Shown here in pieces: positions 8,757 through 17,388 of a stretch of DNA of 64,000 bases; positions within the stretch are counted from its first letter, which is position 1, and each line of letters begins with the position of its first letter. Below the pieces are notes generated by a model that was not told the DNA's origin, ran no database searches, and saw nothing but the letters and a program-made list of their open reading frames with translations. Where the stretch lies: the NCBI GenBank assembly GCA_016714495.1, contig JADKDU010000001.1:834597-898596 (forward strand), read 5' to 3'. The stretch comes from Hyphomonadaceae bacterium (GTDB lineage Bacteria > Pseudomonadota > Alphaproteobacteria > Caulobacterales > Hyphomonadaceae). A program made the position numbers and the translations under genes.

Positions 8757-9194
8757 TCAGTTCAATCGGGCTTTGCGCCGGGGCGGATCGGGAGCGAAAG
8801 GTTTGGGCAGGGGCATGGCCGGAACGCCCTCATCGATCAGATCCTTGGCCACTTCAGGCGTGACCTCGCCCCACACAGGACGGTGTTCGGTCTCGCCATA
8901 ATACATGGCTCGCGCCTCATCGGCGAACTTCTCGCCAACATAGTCGTGCGTGGAGGAAATATGCTGGCGGATCTCAGCCGCTATCTTCGCCGCCGCAACT
9001 TCGGTTGGCACGGCCCTGTCGGACGAGCGCACCATGGGCGCCATGATCTGCTTCTTCACATCGGTCGAGCCGCACACGGGGCATTCGACAAGCTTCTTCT
9101 TGCGCTGCGTATCATACGTCTTCGAGTTCGAGAACCACGCCTCGAACTCATGTTCCCCCACGCATGCGAGAGAATAGCGGATCACGTCAGTCAT
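8757..9194 (-). CDS. DUF1178 family protein
   Basis: A 145-residue cytosolic protein of unknown function. It matches DUF1178: a short N-terminal strand with a C-x5-EFEAWF pattern, a zinc-knuckle-like C-P-V-C pair near residues 38-41, then a helical region with RQHI followed by YVGEKFADEARAMYYGE. The family is widespread in proteobacteria. It begins with ATG after GGAAAGGAA and lies 21 bases downstream of the grxC stop, a pairing often seen in alphaproteobacteria, so one transcript is likely. Confidence 0.88.
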   Translation of the reverse strand: MTDVIRYSLACVGEHEFEAWFSNSKTYDTQRKKKLVECPVCGSTDVKKQIMAPMVRSSDRAVPTEVAAAKIAAEIRQHISSTHDYVGEKFADEARAMYYGETEHRPVWGEVTPEVAKDLIDEGVPAMPLPKPFAPDPPRRKARLN

Positions 9195-9215
9195 TTCCTT
9201 TCCTGCGGCCGGTTT

Positions 9216-9485
9216 TCAGGCGGCGGCCGCCTCGGCGAGCAGCGGGTCGAGCTTCCCGTCATAGTCGAGATCGTGAATGTCATCCGAGCCCCCGACATGG
9301 CGCCCGTTGATGAAGATCTGCGGATAGGTCGTGCCGCGACTGCGCTGGATCATCTCGCGGCGCTTCTCGGGATCGTCGCCCGCGCGATACTCGATGACCT
9401 GAACACCCTTCGCAGCCAGCAGTGCTTTCGCCCGCGTGCAGTAGCCGCAATAGTCCCGGGTATAGATTTCAACGCGCGCCGACAC
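9216..9485 (-). CDS. grxC: Glutaredoxin 3
   Basis: Small glutathione-dependent thiol-disulfide oxidoreductase of 89 residues with the active site C-G-Y-C near residues 12-15 and the glutathione-binding T-Y-P-Q and GGSDD motifs. This is a GrxC-like dithiol enzyme, though the usual motif is CPYC. The start is taken as GTG at 9485 because AGGAG lies 6 bases upstream and the product then begins with the usual first beta strand. The longer frame from 9548 lacks a ribosome site. It sits between comF and DUF1178 on the same strand, a common alphaproteobacterial order. Confidence 0.93.
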   Translation of the reverse strand: MSARVEIYTRDYCGYCTRAKALLAAKGVQVIEYRAGDDPEKRREMIQRSRGTTYPQIFINGRHVGGSDDIHDLDYDGKLDPLLAEAAAA

Positions 9486-9584
9486 CGGCAACTCCTGACC
9501 TTGTTTCCGATCAGCCAAGTCTCTTCCGAGAGGCTGAACAACTACCAAATAACAGAGTGGTTAGACTCTGGAATCGTTCCAAAA

Positions 9585-10378
9585 CTATATGGGAATAGCC
9601 CTCGGGCCCGCAACTCGGGCCAATGTGATCACATCGACGCATGCCGCTCCGGCACGCCATAACGCCCTAGTGCAGCCTCCGCAGTGGCGCCCGTGGTCAA
9701 AACATCATCGACCAGCAAGCTTTTCTGATGATTCATCCGGCCTATGCGGGGCCGCCGGACGGCGAATGCCCCCTGCACGTTCCGACGGCGCCCGTCGGCG
9801 GAAAGTTCGCCCTGGATCGGAGTGGATTTCACGCGCTTGAGCACATCTATCGACGGCTTCACCCCGCTCGTTCGCGACCCCGCCGCCGGCCAGGCCGACT
9901 GGTTGAGCCTACGCCAAACCAGCCGACAATAATGCAGCGGCACAGGCACGATTAGGCGCGCGTCATTCAAAAGCTCGGCGCCCGCGCTGGCCATCCGGCC
10001 ACCGAGCGCGGACAAGCCGTCGTCTCGCCCCCGGTATTTGAGGCCCAGCACCAGATCGCGCAAGACATCGCCATAGACTAGCGCCGCCCACGCCCTGTCA
10101 TAGACCGGCGGGTGCGCAAGGCAGGTCCCGCATTTCGGCATGACATCGACGGCGATCTCAAACGGCGCGCGGCAGCTTCGGCAGACCGGATCTGACAGAA
10201 ATTGCAGTTTGGCCCATAGTTCGGGCTCCAGCGCGCCGGTCTTGGCAACCTTGCGATTGGTGACGAGCGAGCGTTGCAGCCAGATCAGGCCGGCCAGCCC
10301 GGCGGCGCCGGGGCGCTTGGCCCTTTTGTCTTTCTGGCGCCGCTTATCCTTGGCGCGCGAAGTCGCTACATAGTCCGG
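9585..10378 (-). pseudogene. comF: ComF family phosphoribosyltransferase, frameshifted near its 3' end
   Basis: ComF-type protein linked to DNA uptake in competent bacteria. It has the N-terminal Cys cluster (C-R-S-C and C-G-T-C) and the PRPP loop VDDVLTTGAT. Right after that loop the frame goes wrong and ends at ERHASM. One base restored near 9674 (GCTGC to GCTTGC) gives the family's tail, CVDVITLARV, ending at TAG 9585-9587. The upstream boundary is approximate: no ATG, GTG or TTG lies in frame between the divergent methyltransferase start and the first homologous residues. This could be real decay or a one-base assembly error. Confidence 0.72.
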
Positions 10379-10380
10379 CG

Positions 10381-11310
10381 ATGACTGACCCAACCCCCGC
10401 TCCCCCCGCAGATCACATGCGCATATTCGACCGCAACCTTCATGCCCGGAGGCGCTCGCGGGCGGCGGCCGGCTATGCCGGCTATTCTTTCCTGAAAAAG
10501 GCGGCGGCGGAAGACATTGCGTTGCGACTGGCGGCAATCAATCGCCGGTTCGATCGCGTGCTCGACCTTGGCGCCCATGACGGGACGCTGGCGCGGGTGC
10601 TCAAAGCCGATCCGCTGGTTGGCGGCCGGATCAGCGAGATCGTCTCGGCTGATCTTTCCCCCGCCTTTGGCCATCAGGCGGCCGACGAAGAAGCGCTGCC
10701 CTTCCAGGACCAGTCGTTCGATCTGATCGTCTCGGCGCTGTCGCTGCACTGGGTCAACGACCTGCCGGGGGCCCTGATCCAGATCAGGCGCACTTTGAAG
10801 CCGGACGGATTGTTCATCGCAACGGTGCTGGGCGGCCGCACGCTGACGGAGCTGCGCCAGTCGCTGCTGGCGGCAGAGGAGGAAATTCGCGGCGGCGCCG
10901 CCAATCGCGTTTCGCCCATGCTCGACGTGATCGACGCGGCGGGGCTTTTGCAGCGCACACACTTCGCCATGCCGGTGGCGGACAATGACGCGCGCACGGT
11001 GCGCTATGCTCATCCACTTAGGCTGCTCATCGACCTGCGCGGCATGGGCGAGACGGCCGCCTTCACCAATCGGTCGAACCCGGCGCTGACGCGCGGCATC
11101 CTAATGCGGGCGATGGATATCTACGCGCAGCGCTTCTCCGATCCTGACGGTCGCATCCGCGCGACATTCGAGTTTGTCACCCTGTCAGGGTGGGCGCCCG
11201 GTCCCGATCAGCCGACGGCAAAGAGGCCCGGCAGCGCAAGCGTGCGCTTGGCCGATGCTCTGGGCGTGAAGGAACAGACCGCTGGCGAGAAGACGGGCCC
11301 TAAGGGTTAG
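10381..11310 (+). CDS. SAM-dependent methyltransferase (NDUFAF5/BioC-like)
   Basis: A class I methyltransferase of 309 residues. The SAM-binding motif I reads VLDLGAHDG near residues 60-68, with D-L-S in motif II and the DLIVSALSLHWVNDLPGAL block typical of BioC and the mitochondrial complex I factor NDUFAF5. Close alphaproteobacterial homologs sit beside comF, as here. NDUFAF5 hydroxylates an arginine of complex I, while BioC methylates malonyl-ACP. Sequence alone does not decide which, if either, applies. Its stop overlaps the convergent Flp pilin stop by 4 bases. Confidence 0.8.
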   Translation: MTDPTPAPPADHMRIFDRNLHARRRSRAAAGYAGYSFLKKAAAEDIALRLAAINRRFDRVLDLGAHDGTLARVLKADPLVGGRISEIVSADLSPAFGHQAADEEALPFQDQSFDLIVSALSLHWVNDLPGALIQIRRTLKPDGLFIATVLGGRTLTELRQSLLAAEEEIRGGAANRVSPMLDVIDAAGLLQRTHFAMPVADNDARTVRYAHPLRLLIDLRGMGETAAFTNRSNPALTRGILMRAMDIYAQRFSDPDGRIRATFEFVTLSGWAPGPDQPTAKRPGSASVRLADALGVKEQTAGEKTGPKG

Positions 11311-11483
11311 GACCCAAATGCCTTGGTATTGAGCTCGGTGAACGTCGCATTCGTGGTCTGCCCGACCGCGCTGACGCCGCCGATGACGGCGAGACAGATG
11401 ACGCCGGCAATCAAGGCATACTCGATTGCGGTTGCGCCGGAGCGGTCCTTGAAGACCTGGAGAAATGTCTTGATCGTGTTCAT
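11307..11483 (-). CDS. Flp/Fap-type pilin
   Basis: A 58-residue prepilin of the tad (tight adherence) system. The signature is visible: a short basic leader, then the cleavage glycine and G-A-T-A-I-E-Y-A-L-I-A-G, a single hydrophobic helix and a short tail. Cleavage by a TadV/CpaA-type peptidase after the glycine is expected. The ATG at 11483 overlaps the mutT stop (ATGA), with AGGTCACGC upstream, so it is translationally coupled to mutT. No other tad/cpa genes are in the window, so this is either an extra pilin or separated from its assembly locus. Confidence 0.88.
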   Translation of the reverse strand: MNTIKTFLQVFKDRSGATAIEYALIAGVICLAVIGGVSAVGQTTNATFTELNTKAFGS

Positions 11484-11914
11484 GCGTGACCTGCCCTCGA
11501 CCAATCTATGAAACGCTCGAACAGCGGTAGGTCAGCCTCAGGGGCCGGATAGCTCCTGATCTCCGCAGCCGACACCCATGCGAGCTGCTGGCCCTCCAGG
11601 GCTTTGATCTCGCCTTGCCACCGCCGGACAAGAAAGACCGGCATGAGCAGGTGGAATGTTTCATAGGCATGCGAGGCAAACGAGAATGCCTGCATGTCGG
11701 CTTCGGCCACGGCGACGCCCAGCTCTTCCTTCAGTTCACGCGCAAGCGCGACCTGAGGGCTTTCACCGGCTTCGACCTTGCCGCCTGGGAATTCCCAGAG
11801 ACCCGCCATCGCTTTTCCCTTCGGCCGCTGCGCTAGCAGCAGCCTTCCGTCACTCCGCACAAGCGCCACCGCGGCTACAAGAACCAACGGGCTTGCGCGC
11901 AACTGTTGTGTCAT
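11480..11914 (-). CDS. mutT: NUDIX hydrolase, MutT-type 8-oxo-dGTP diphosphatase
   Basis: A 144-residue enzyme that hydrolyses 8-oxo-dGTP and prevents its insertion opposite adenine. A complete Nudix box lies near residues 44-66 (GGKVEAGES, then RELKEELG). The flanking LLLAQRPKGKAMAGLWEFPGG is typical of MutT. It follows argJ after 30 bases and overlaps the Flp pilin start by 4 bases. The argJ-mutT order is common in alphaproteobacteria. Confidence 0.93.
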   Translation of the reverse strand: MTQQLRASPLVLVAAVALVRSDGRLLLAQRPKGKAMAGLWEFPGGKVEAGESPQVALARELKEELGVAVAEADMQAFSFASHAYETFHLLMPVFLVRRWQGEIKALEGQQLAWVSAAEIRSYPAPEADLPLFERFIDWSRAGHA

Positions 11915-11944
11915 GACGAAGTGAATTTCGGGTTCAAGGCGCGA

Positions 11945-13186
11945 TCAACTTCTGTAGGCGCCGTTTATCTTCACGTAACCATCGGTGAGGTCGCACGTCC
12001 AAACACGCGCCTTTCCATGGCCAACGCCGACGTCGACGCGGATAAAAACCTCCTGTCCCGAAACGGTACGGGTGGCTTTTTCTTCGGAATAGTCGGACGA
12101 GCGAGCGCCGTCCTTCGCAACAAGATGATCGCCGAACCAGAGCGAGATGCGGTCGCGCTCCACCGGCTCGGCCGTCTTGCCGACCGCCATGACGACACGG
12201 CCCCAATTGGCGTCGCCTGCCGCAATCGCCGTCTTCACCAGCGGCGAGTTCGCGATCGAGCAGGCGATGATTTTCGCGGAGGCGTCGCTGGCCGCGCCTT
12301 CGACGGTGATCTCGATGATCTTGGAGGCGCCCTCGCCGTCCCGCACGATCTGCGTGGCGAGATCGAGCAGCACGCGGTGCATCGCCTCGATGAAGCCTGC
12401 AAGGCGCGGATCATCCGGGTTGTCGATCGGTTCGCCGCCCGCGGCGCCGGTCGCGAAGAACAGCAGCGTGTCGGACGTCGATGTATCGCTGTCGACCGTG
12501 ATGCAGTTGTAGGTGAGATCGCCAAGCTTCGAGATGAGCGCCTGGCAGACCTTCGGCCCCAAATTAGCGTCGGTGAACATGTAGTTCAGGGTCGTCGCCA
12601 TATTGGGCTGGATCATGCCGGAACCCTTGGCGATGCCGACGATCGCCACATTGCGCCGGTTGAGATCGACGATCTCGCCCGCCGCCTTGGCGAACGTGTC
12701 TGTGGTGCGGATGCAGTTGGCGATCTTTTCCCAGTCCGGCGCGCCGAGCTTTCCCCACACCTGCTCGACGCCGCCCGATACGATGTGCGCGGGCAGCGGT
12801 TCGCCGATCACGCCGGTGGCCGAGACAAAGACTTCGTGAGTTGCGCAGCCAGCTTTCTTCACCGCCGCCGCAACAGTCGCGCGGTTCTTTGCGATGCCGG
12901 CCGCGCCCGTGAACGCGTTGGAGTTGCCGGTGTTCACAACCAGCACCCGCGCCCTGCCCCCGCCCGCCTTCAGTGCTTCGCGGCACCAGTCCACGTCATC
13001 CGACCGGGTGGAGGAATTGGTGAAGATGCCGCCGACAGACGCGCCCTGCGGGAAATGCACAACCAGCAGATCGTCGCGCACCTTGCCCTTATAGAGGCCG
13101 AGCGAATGTGTCGTGACCTCGACGCCGCCGACCTTCGGCAGAACCGGGAACCGCTCGGGCGCGAGCGGAGATAGAGGAAGGTCCAT
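11945..13186 (-). CDS. argJ: Bifunctional glutamate N-acetyltransferase / N-acetylglutamate synthase
   Basis: Makes ornithine from N-acetylornithine while recycling the acetyl group to glutamate. The proenzyme cleaves itself before a nucleophilic threonine. The site K-G-S-G-M-I-Q-P-N-M-A|T-T-L is present, with the threonine at about residue 198. The start is placed at ATG 13186 because homologs begin M-x-LPLSPLAP; an in-frame TTG at 13198 would add four residues. Length of 413 is normal. The downstream neighbour is mutT and the upstream one is a peptidyl-prolyl isomerase lipoprotein. Confidence 0.95.
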   Translation of the reverse strand: MDLPLSPLAPERFPVLPKVGGVEVTTHSLGLYKGKVRDDLLVVHFPQGASVGGIFTNSSTRSDDVDWCREALKAGGGRARVLVVNTGNSNAFTGAAGIAKNRATVAAAVKKAGCATHEVFVSATGVIGEPLPAHIVSGGVEQVWGKLGAPDWEKIANCIRTTDTFAKAAGEIVDLNRRNVAIVGIAKGSGMIQPNMATTLNYMFTDANLGPKVCQALISKLGDLTYNCITVDSDTSTSDTLLFFATGAAGGEPIDNPDDPRLAGFIEAMHRVLLDLATQIVRDGEGASKIIEITVEGAASDASAKIIACSIANSPLVKTAIAAGDANWGRVVMAVGKTAEPVERDRISLWFGDHLVAKDGARSSDYSEEKATRTVSGQEVFIRVDVGVGHGKARVWTCDLTDGYVKINGAYRS

Positions 13187-13216
13187 ATTGCTGGCCAAGG
13201 CGCGGTGACTTTCTAC

Positions 13217-14365
13217 CTACTGAGGGGATGGCGTTGCAGGCGGCGGCGCCGGCGGAGATGCAGGAGGCGTCGCAGCGGGCTTCGGCGGCGTTGTCGCTGG
13301 CGCGGGCTTGGGCGCAATCACTGTCGGCTGACTCGGCGCGATCACGGTCGGCGCCAAGGGAACGCCGCGCGTTTCCGGCAGCGGCGGCGCGGGCGCGGCC
13401 GCCTCGGGCTTCGGCGTGGCGGGCACAGTTTCTTCGGGCTTCGGCGTTGCAAGCGCTGGCGCTGGCGCCGGAGCGGTGCGCGGTTCATCCGGCGCATCGA
13501 GCCGCGAATTGCGTGGGCTGGTCTTCTTGCTGATCTCCGCCTCGCTGCGCAGCTGCTTGAGGATTTCCTCCAGTTGCGTGCGCCGCAGGAATTGCACGAT
13601 CGGCCCGCGCAGCTCCTCGATCGACGGGGGCGGCTCCTTCCGCACGTCGTCGATCTTCACGACATGCCAGCCTGCCTGGTCCTCGAAAGGACGCGAGATG
13701 CCGCCATTCGGCGTATCGCGGATCACCCTGGCGAACTCCGGCGTTGCATCGTCCGCCGTCATGTAGCCAAGGTCGCCCCCATCCATCCGCGTCGCTGCAT
13801 CAGTCGATCGCTTGGCGGCCAGCACCGAGAAATCGGCCCCCGCCTTCAGCTCGGCCACGATCTTGTCGATTGCCTCTTTTGTGGGCGCAAGGATGTGACG
13901 GACATGCGCCTCGTCATCCAGCACCAGGAGCTGGACCTGCGCGTCGTACATCTTGCGGATCGCCGCTTCGTCGACCTTTTCGTCGGCCACATGCTCGAGA
14001 AGGATGTTGCCGAGGATATTGTCGCGCGCCGTCAAAAGGCGGTGACGCGCCTCGGGTTCCTCATCCAGCCCGCGGGATAGCGCTTCCATGGCGAGCAGCT
14101 TTATCTCGATTAGCTGGTCGAGGATTTCGTTGAACTCGGCGCTTTCGGGCTCCAGGGTCTCGTCTTCCCGGACGAGGCCCTTCATCCGGGCCTCCATCTC
14201 GACGTCCGAGACGTAGATGATCTGGCCGTTAACCGTTGCGGCCTCGGCCGACGGGTCGGCGTTGGCGGCTTCCCTTTCGGCAGGCGCCTGTTCGCCGCCA
14301 CACGCGGCAAGGGTCAGGCAGGCCAGGAAAGCGGCCGCAAGGCTGAGGCGTGTCCCAAATGCCAT
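13217..14365 (-). CDS. Parvulin-type peptidyl-prolyl isomerase lipoprotein with Pro/Ala-rich tail
   Basis: Likely periplasmic folding factor of 382 residues. A signal peptide ends in a lipobox (TLAAC), followed by a SurA/PrsA-like helical part and a PpiC rotamase domain around residues 150-260 (VRHILAPTKEAID, DGGDLGYM and AGWHVVKIDD). The last 100 residues are almost only Pro, Ala, Thr, Lys and Glu, a low-complexity extension. The start at ATG 14365 follows GAGGAG. The gene is divergent from secA, which fits a shared role in export. Confidence 0.88.
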   Translation of the reverse strand: MAFGTRLSLAAAFLACLTLAACGGEQAPAEREAANADPSAEAATVNGQIIYVSDVEMEARMKGLVREDETLEPESAEFNEILDQLIEIKLLAMEALSRGLDEEPEARHRLLTARDNILGNILLEHVADEKVDEAAIRKMYDAQVQLLVLDDEAHVRHILAPTKEAIDKIVAELKAGADFSVLAAKRSTDAATRMDGGDLGYMTADDATPEFARVIRDTPNGGISRPFEDQAGWHVVKIDDVRKEPPPSIEELRGPIVQFLRRTQLEEILKQLRSEAEISKKTSPRNSRLDAPDEPRTAPAPAPALATPKPEETVPATPKPEAAAPAPPLPETRGVPLAPTVIAPSQPTVIAPKPAPATTPPKPAATPPASPPAPPPATPSPQ

Positions 14366-14609
14366 CCCCGGGCTCCTCAAGCTGTTAAAGCTGTCTTCAG
14401 GCGGTCAGGGCTACCAGCGCCAAGATTGACACTGGGTAAGCTGGTCCTTACGTGTCGCCAATGCGCAAGTCGAGGGAGTTTCCCCGGTCGTATTCCGAGG
14501 AATTTCCGGGGCGTCGCGCTGGCGTAGCCGAGGCCGGAAAACTCCGCCGGATACACTATATACCAAGGGGCCCGCGACCGTCGCGGCAGGCTGGCAGCGG
14601 AATATCTGA

Positions 14610-17330
14610 ATGCTCGGAATCGCCACGAAACTCTTTGGCTCCGTCAACGAACGTAAAATCCGCCCGTACAAGGCCATCGTCCAGCGCATCAATGCGCTCG
14701 AACCGGTCACCGAGGCGCTGTCGGACGAGGCGCTGAAACAGCGCACCCGAGACTTCCGCCAGCAGGTCGCCAACGGCGCCAAGCTGGACGACATATTGCC
14801 TGAAGCCTTCGCGACCGTCCGGGAAGCCTCCAAGCGCACGCTGGGTCTGCGGCATTTCGACGTGCAGCTGATCGGCGGCATGGTTCTTCACAAGGGCGGC
14901 ATCGCCGAGATGCGCACCGGCGAGGGCAAGACCCTGGTCGCCACCGCCCCGGTCTATCTCAACGCCCTTGAAGGCCGCGGCGTCCACGTCATCACCGTCA
15001 ACGACTACCTCGCCAGCCGCGACGCGGACTGGATGGGCCAGGTCTATCGCTTCCTCGGCATGTCGGTCGGCAAGATCGTCCACGGCCTCGACGATGCGCA
15101 GCGCCGCGCGTCGTACGCCTGTGACATCACCTACGGCACTAACAACGAATTCGGTTTCGACTATCTGCGCGACAACATGAAGTACTCGCTGGCCGACATG
15201 GTGCAGCGCGGCCACCGCTTCGCGATGGTCGACGAGGTCGACTCCATCCTGGTCGATGAAAGCCGCACGCCGCTGATCATCTCCGGGCCGACCGACGACC
15301 GTTCGGACCTCTACATCGCGATCGACGCGATCATCCCGCAGCTCGACAAGGACGACTACACGCTCGACGAGAAGCAGCGTTCGGTCGTCTTCTCCGAAAC
15401 CGGCAACGAGAAGATCGAAGAGCTGATGGTCGAGGCCGGCATCCTGCAGGGATCGCTCTACGAGCCCGCCAACATCACCCTCGTCCACCACGCGAACCAG
15501 GCGCTGCGCGCCCACAAGCTATTCCAGAAGGACAAGGACTACATCGTCAAGAACGGCGAAGTGATGCTCATCGACGAGTTCACCGGCCGCATGATGCAGG
15601 GCCGCCGTCTGTCCGAAGGCCTTCACCAGGCCATCGAGGCAAAAGAGAAGACCAAGATCCAGCCCGAGAACCAGACGCTGGCTTCGATCACCTTCCAGAA
15701 CTATTTCCGCCTTTACGACAAGCTGGCGGGCATGACCGGCACGGCCTCGACCGAGGCGGCCGAATTCCAGGACATCTACAAGCTGGAAGTCACCGAGATT
15801 CCGACCAACAAGCCGATCAAGCGGATCGACGAGGACGACGTCGTCTACCGAACGGCGAAAGAGAAATACAAGGCGATCATCGCCGACATCCGTGACTGCG
15901 TGCGCCGTCGCCAGCCGGTGCTCGTCGGCACGGTGTCGATCGAGAAGTCGGAAGTGCTATCCAACCTGTTGTCGGTCGAGAAGATCCCGCACCAGGTTCT
16001 CAACGCCCGCCACCATGAGCGTGAAGCCCACATCGTCGCGCAGGCCGGCGTGCCGGGGAACATCACGGTCGCCACCAACATGGCTGGCCGCGGCACCGAC
16101 ATTCAGCTCGGCGGCAACCTCGAAATGCGCATCGAGGAAGAAACCGCCGAGAAGGCGAAAGCTCTGGGCCGCGAGCTCAGCGAGGAAGAAACGCAAGCGC
16201 TGCACGCAGCCATCGGCGCCGATATCGCCGCCAAGAAGGCCGAGGCGCTCGCCGCCGGCGGCCTCTACGTGCTCGCCACCGAACGCCACGAAAGCCGCCG
16301 GATCGACAACCAGCTGCGCGGCCGCACCGGCCGTCAGGGCGACCCGGGCCGCTCGAAATTCTACATCTGCCTCGAAGACGACCTGCTCCGCATCTTCGCC
16401 GCCGAACGTCTCGACAGCATCATGCGCAGCCTCGGCATCAAGGAAGACGAGGCCATCACCCACAAGTGGATGAACAAGGCGCTGGAAACCTCGCAGAAGC
16501 GCGTCGAACAGCGCAACTTCGAGATTCGCAAGAACCTGTTGAAGTTCGACGATGTCACCAATGACCAGCGCAAGGCGATCTTCGAACAGCGAATTGAGTT
16601 CATGCGCGCCGGCAGCGTGATCGACACCGTCACGGAGATGCGCCACCAGCTCATCAACGACATGTGCCTGCGCCACATGCCCGAGAAGGCCTACCAGGAT
16701 CAGTGGAACATGACCGATCTCGAGGAAGAGATCGCTGATGTGCTGGGCCTGAGCCTGCCGGTGCGTGAATGGTCCGCCGAGGAAGGCGTTGCGACGGCTG
16801 AAGTCGCCGCTAAGGTCATTGAGGCAACCGACGATTTCTACGCCCGCAAGACTGCCGCTGTCGGCGAGGAACGGATGCGCTGGCTCGAGAAACAGGTCCT
16901 GCTGCAGGAAGTGGACACACGCTGGCGCGAGCATCTCTGGCATCTCGACCAGTTGCGTTCGGTCATCCACCTGCGCGGCTATGCGCAACGCGATCCGCTG
17001 AACGAGTTCAAGAACGAAGCGTTCACGCTGTTCGAGCGCCTGCTGGCCGACCTGCGTTCGGGCGTGACGCGCGTACTGATGCGCGGCCAGTTCGTGACCG
17101 AAGCGCCTCCAGGCGCCAATCCGGGCGACGCCAACCAGCCGCCGCCGCAACAGATGGCCTCGCGCCCGCAACCCGCGCCTGCGCAGGCTGCGCCGCCGCA
17201 ACCTCAGCAACAGGCCGGCTCCACGCCAGCCGCCTGGGCGTCGACGCCGCGCAACGCACCCTGCCCCTGCGGTTCGGGCAAGCGATACAAGAACTGCCAT
17301 GGCGATGTGAGCACCGCAGCGCGCGCCTAG
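14610..17330 (+). CDS. secA: Protein translocase ATPase SecA
   Basis: Motor of the Sec pathway, driving unfolded preproteins through SecYEG. The 906 residues carry the Walker A motif MRTGEGKT (about 101-108), the DEVDSILVDESRTPL Walker B region, motifs TNMAGRGTDI and LRGRTGRQGDPG, and the zinc-binding C-terminus C-P-C-G-S-G-K-R-Y-K-N-C-H that binds SecB. A Pro/Gln-rich linker precedes the zinc motif. Length is normal. It is followed by a strong hairpin terminator. The preceding 244 bases form a divergent promoter region with the PpiC lipoprotein. Confidence 0.98.
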   Translation: MLGIATKLFGSVNERKIRPYKAIVQRINALEPVTEALSDEALKQRTRDFRQQVANGAKLDDILPEAFATVREASKRTLGLRHFDVQLIGGMVLHKGGIAEMRTGEGKTLVATAPVYLNALEGRGVHVITVNDYLASRDADWMGQVYRFLGMSVGKIVHGLDDAQRRASYACDITYGTNNEFGFDYLRDNMKYSLADMVQRGHRFAMVDEVDSILVDESRTPLIISGPTDDRSDLYIAIDAIIPQLDKDDYTLDEKQRSVVFSETGNEKIEELMVEAGILQGSLYEPANITLVHHANQALRAHKLFQKDKDYIVKNGEVMLIDEFTGRMMQGRRLSEGLHQAIEAKEKTKIQPENQTLASITFQNYFRLYDKLAGMTGTASTEAAEFQDIYKLEVTEIPTNKPIKRIDEDDVVYRTAKEKYKAIIADIRDCVRRRQPVLVGTVSIEKSEVLSNLLSVEKIPHQVLNARHHEREAHIVAQAGVPGNITVATNMAGRGTDIQLGGNLEMRIEEETAEKAKALGRELSEEETQALHAAIGADIAAKKAEALAAGGLYVLATERHESRRIDNQLRGRTGRQGDPGRSKFYICLEDDLLRIFAAERLDSIMRSLGIKEDEAITHKWMNKALETSQKRVEQRNFEIRKNLLKFDDVTNDQRKAIFEQRIEFMRAGSVIDTVTEMRHQLINDMCLRHMPEKAYQDQWNMTDLEEEIADVLGLSLPVREWSAEEGVATAEVAAKVIEATDDFYARKTAAVGEERMRWLEKQVLLQEVDTRWREHLWHLDQLRSVIHLRGYAQRDPLNEFKNEAFTLFERLLADLRSGVTRVLMRGQFVTEAPPGANPGDANQPPPQQMASRPQPAPAQAAPPQPQQQAGSTPAAWASTPRNAPCPCGSGKRYKNCHGDVSTAARA

Positions 17331-17353
17331 GCTTCGACTCACCGAAACGAACG

Positions 17354-17388
17354 AAGGCCCCGGAAGCAACCGCCTCCGGGGCCTTTTT
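17354..17388. terminator. Hairpin terminator between convergent secA and MFS genes
   Basis: A perfect 11-base-pair stem (17354-17364 with 17375-17385) and a 10-base loop, followed by a T-run in the plus direction. It terminates secA and, read from the other side, could also serve the convergent transporter gene. Confidence 0.85.
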
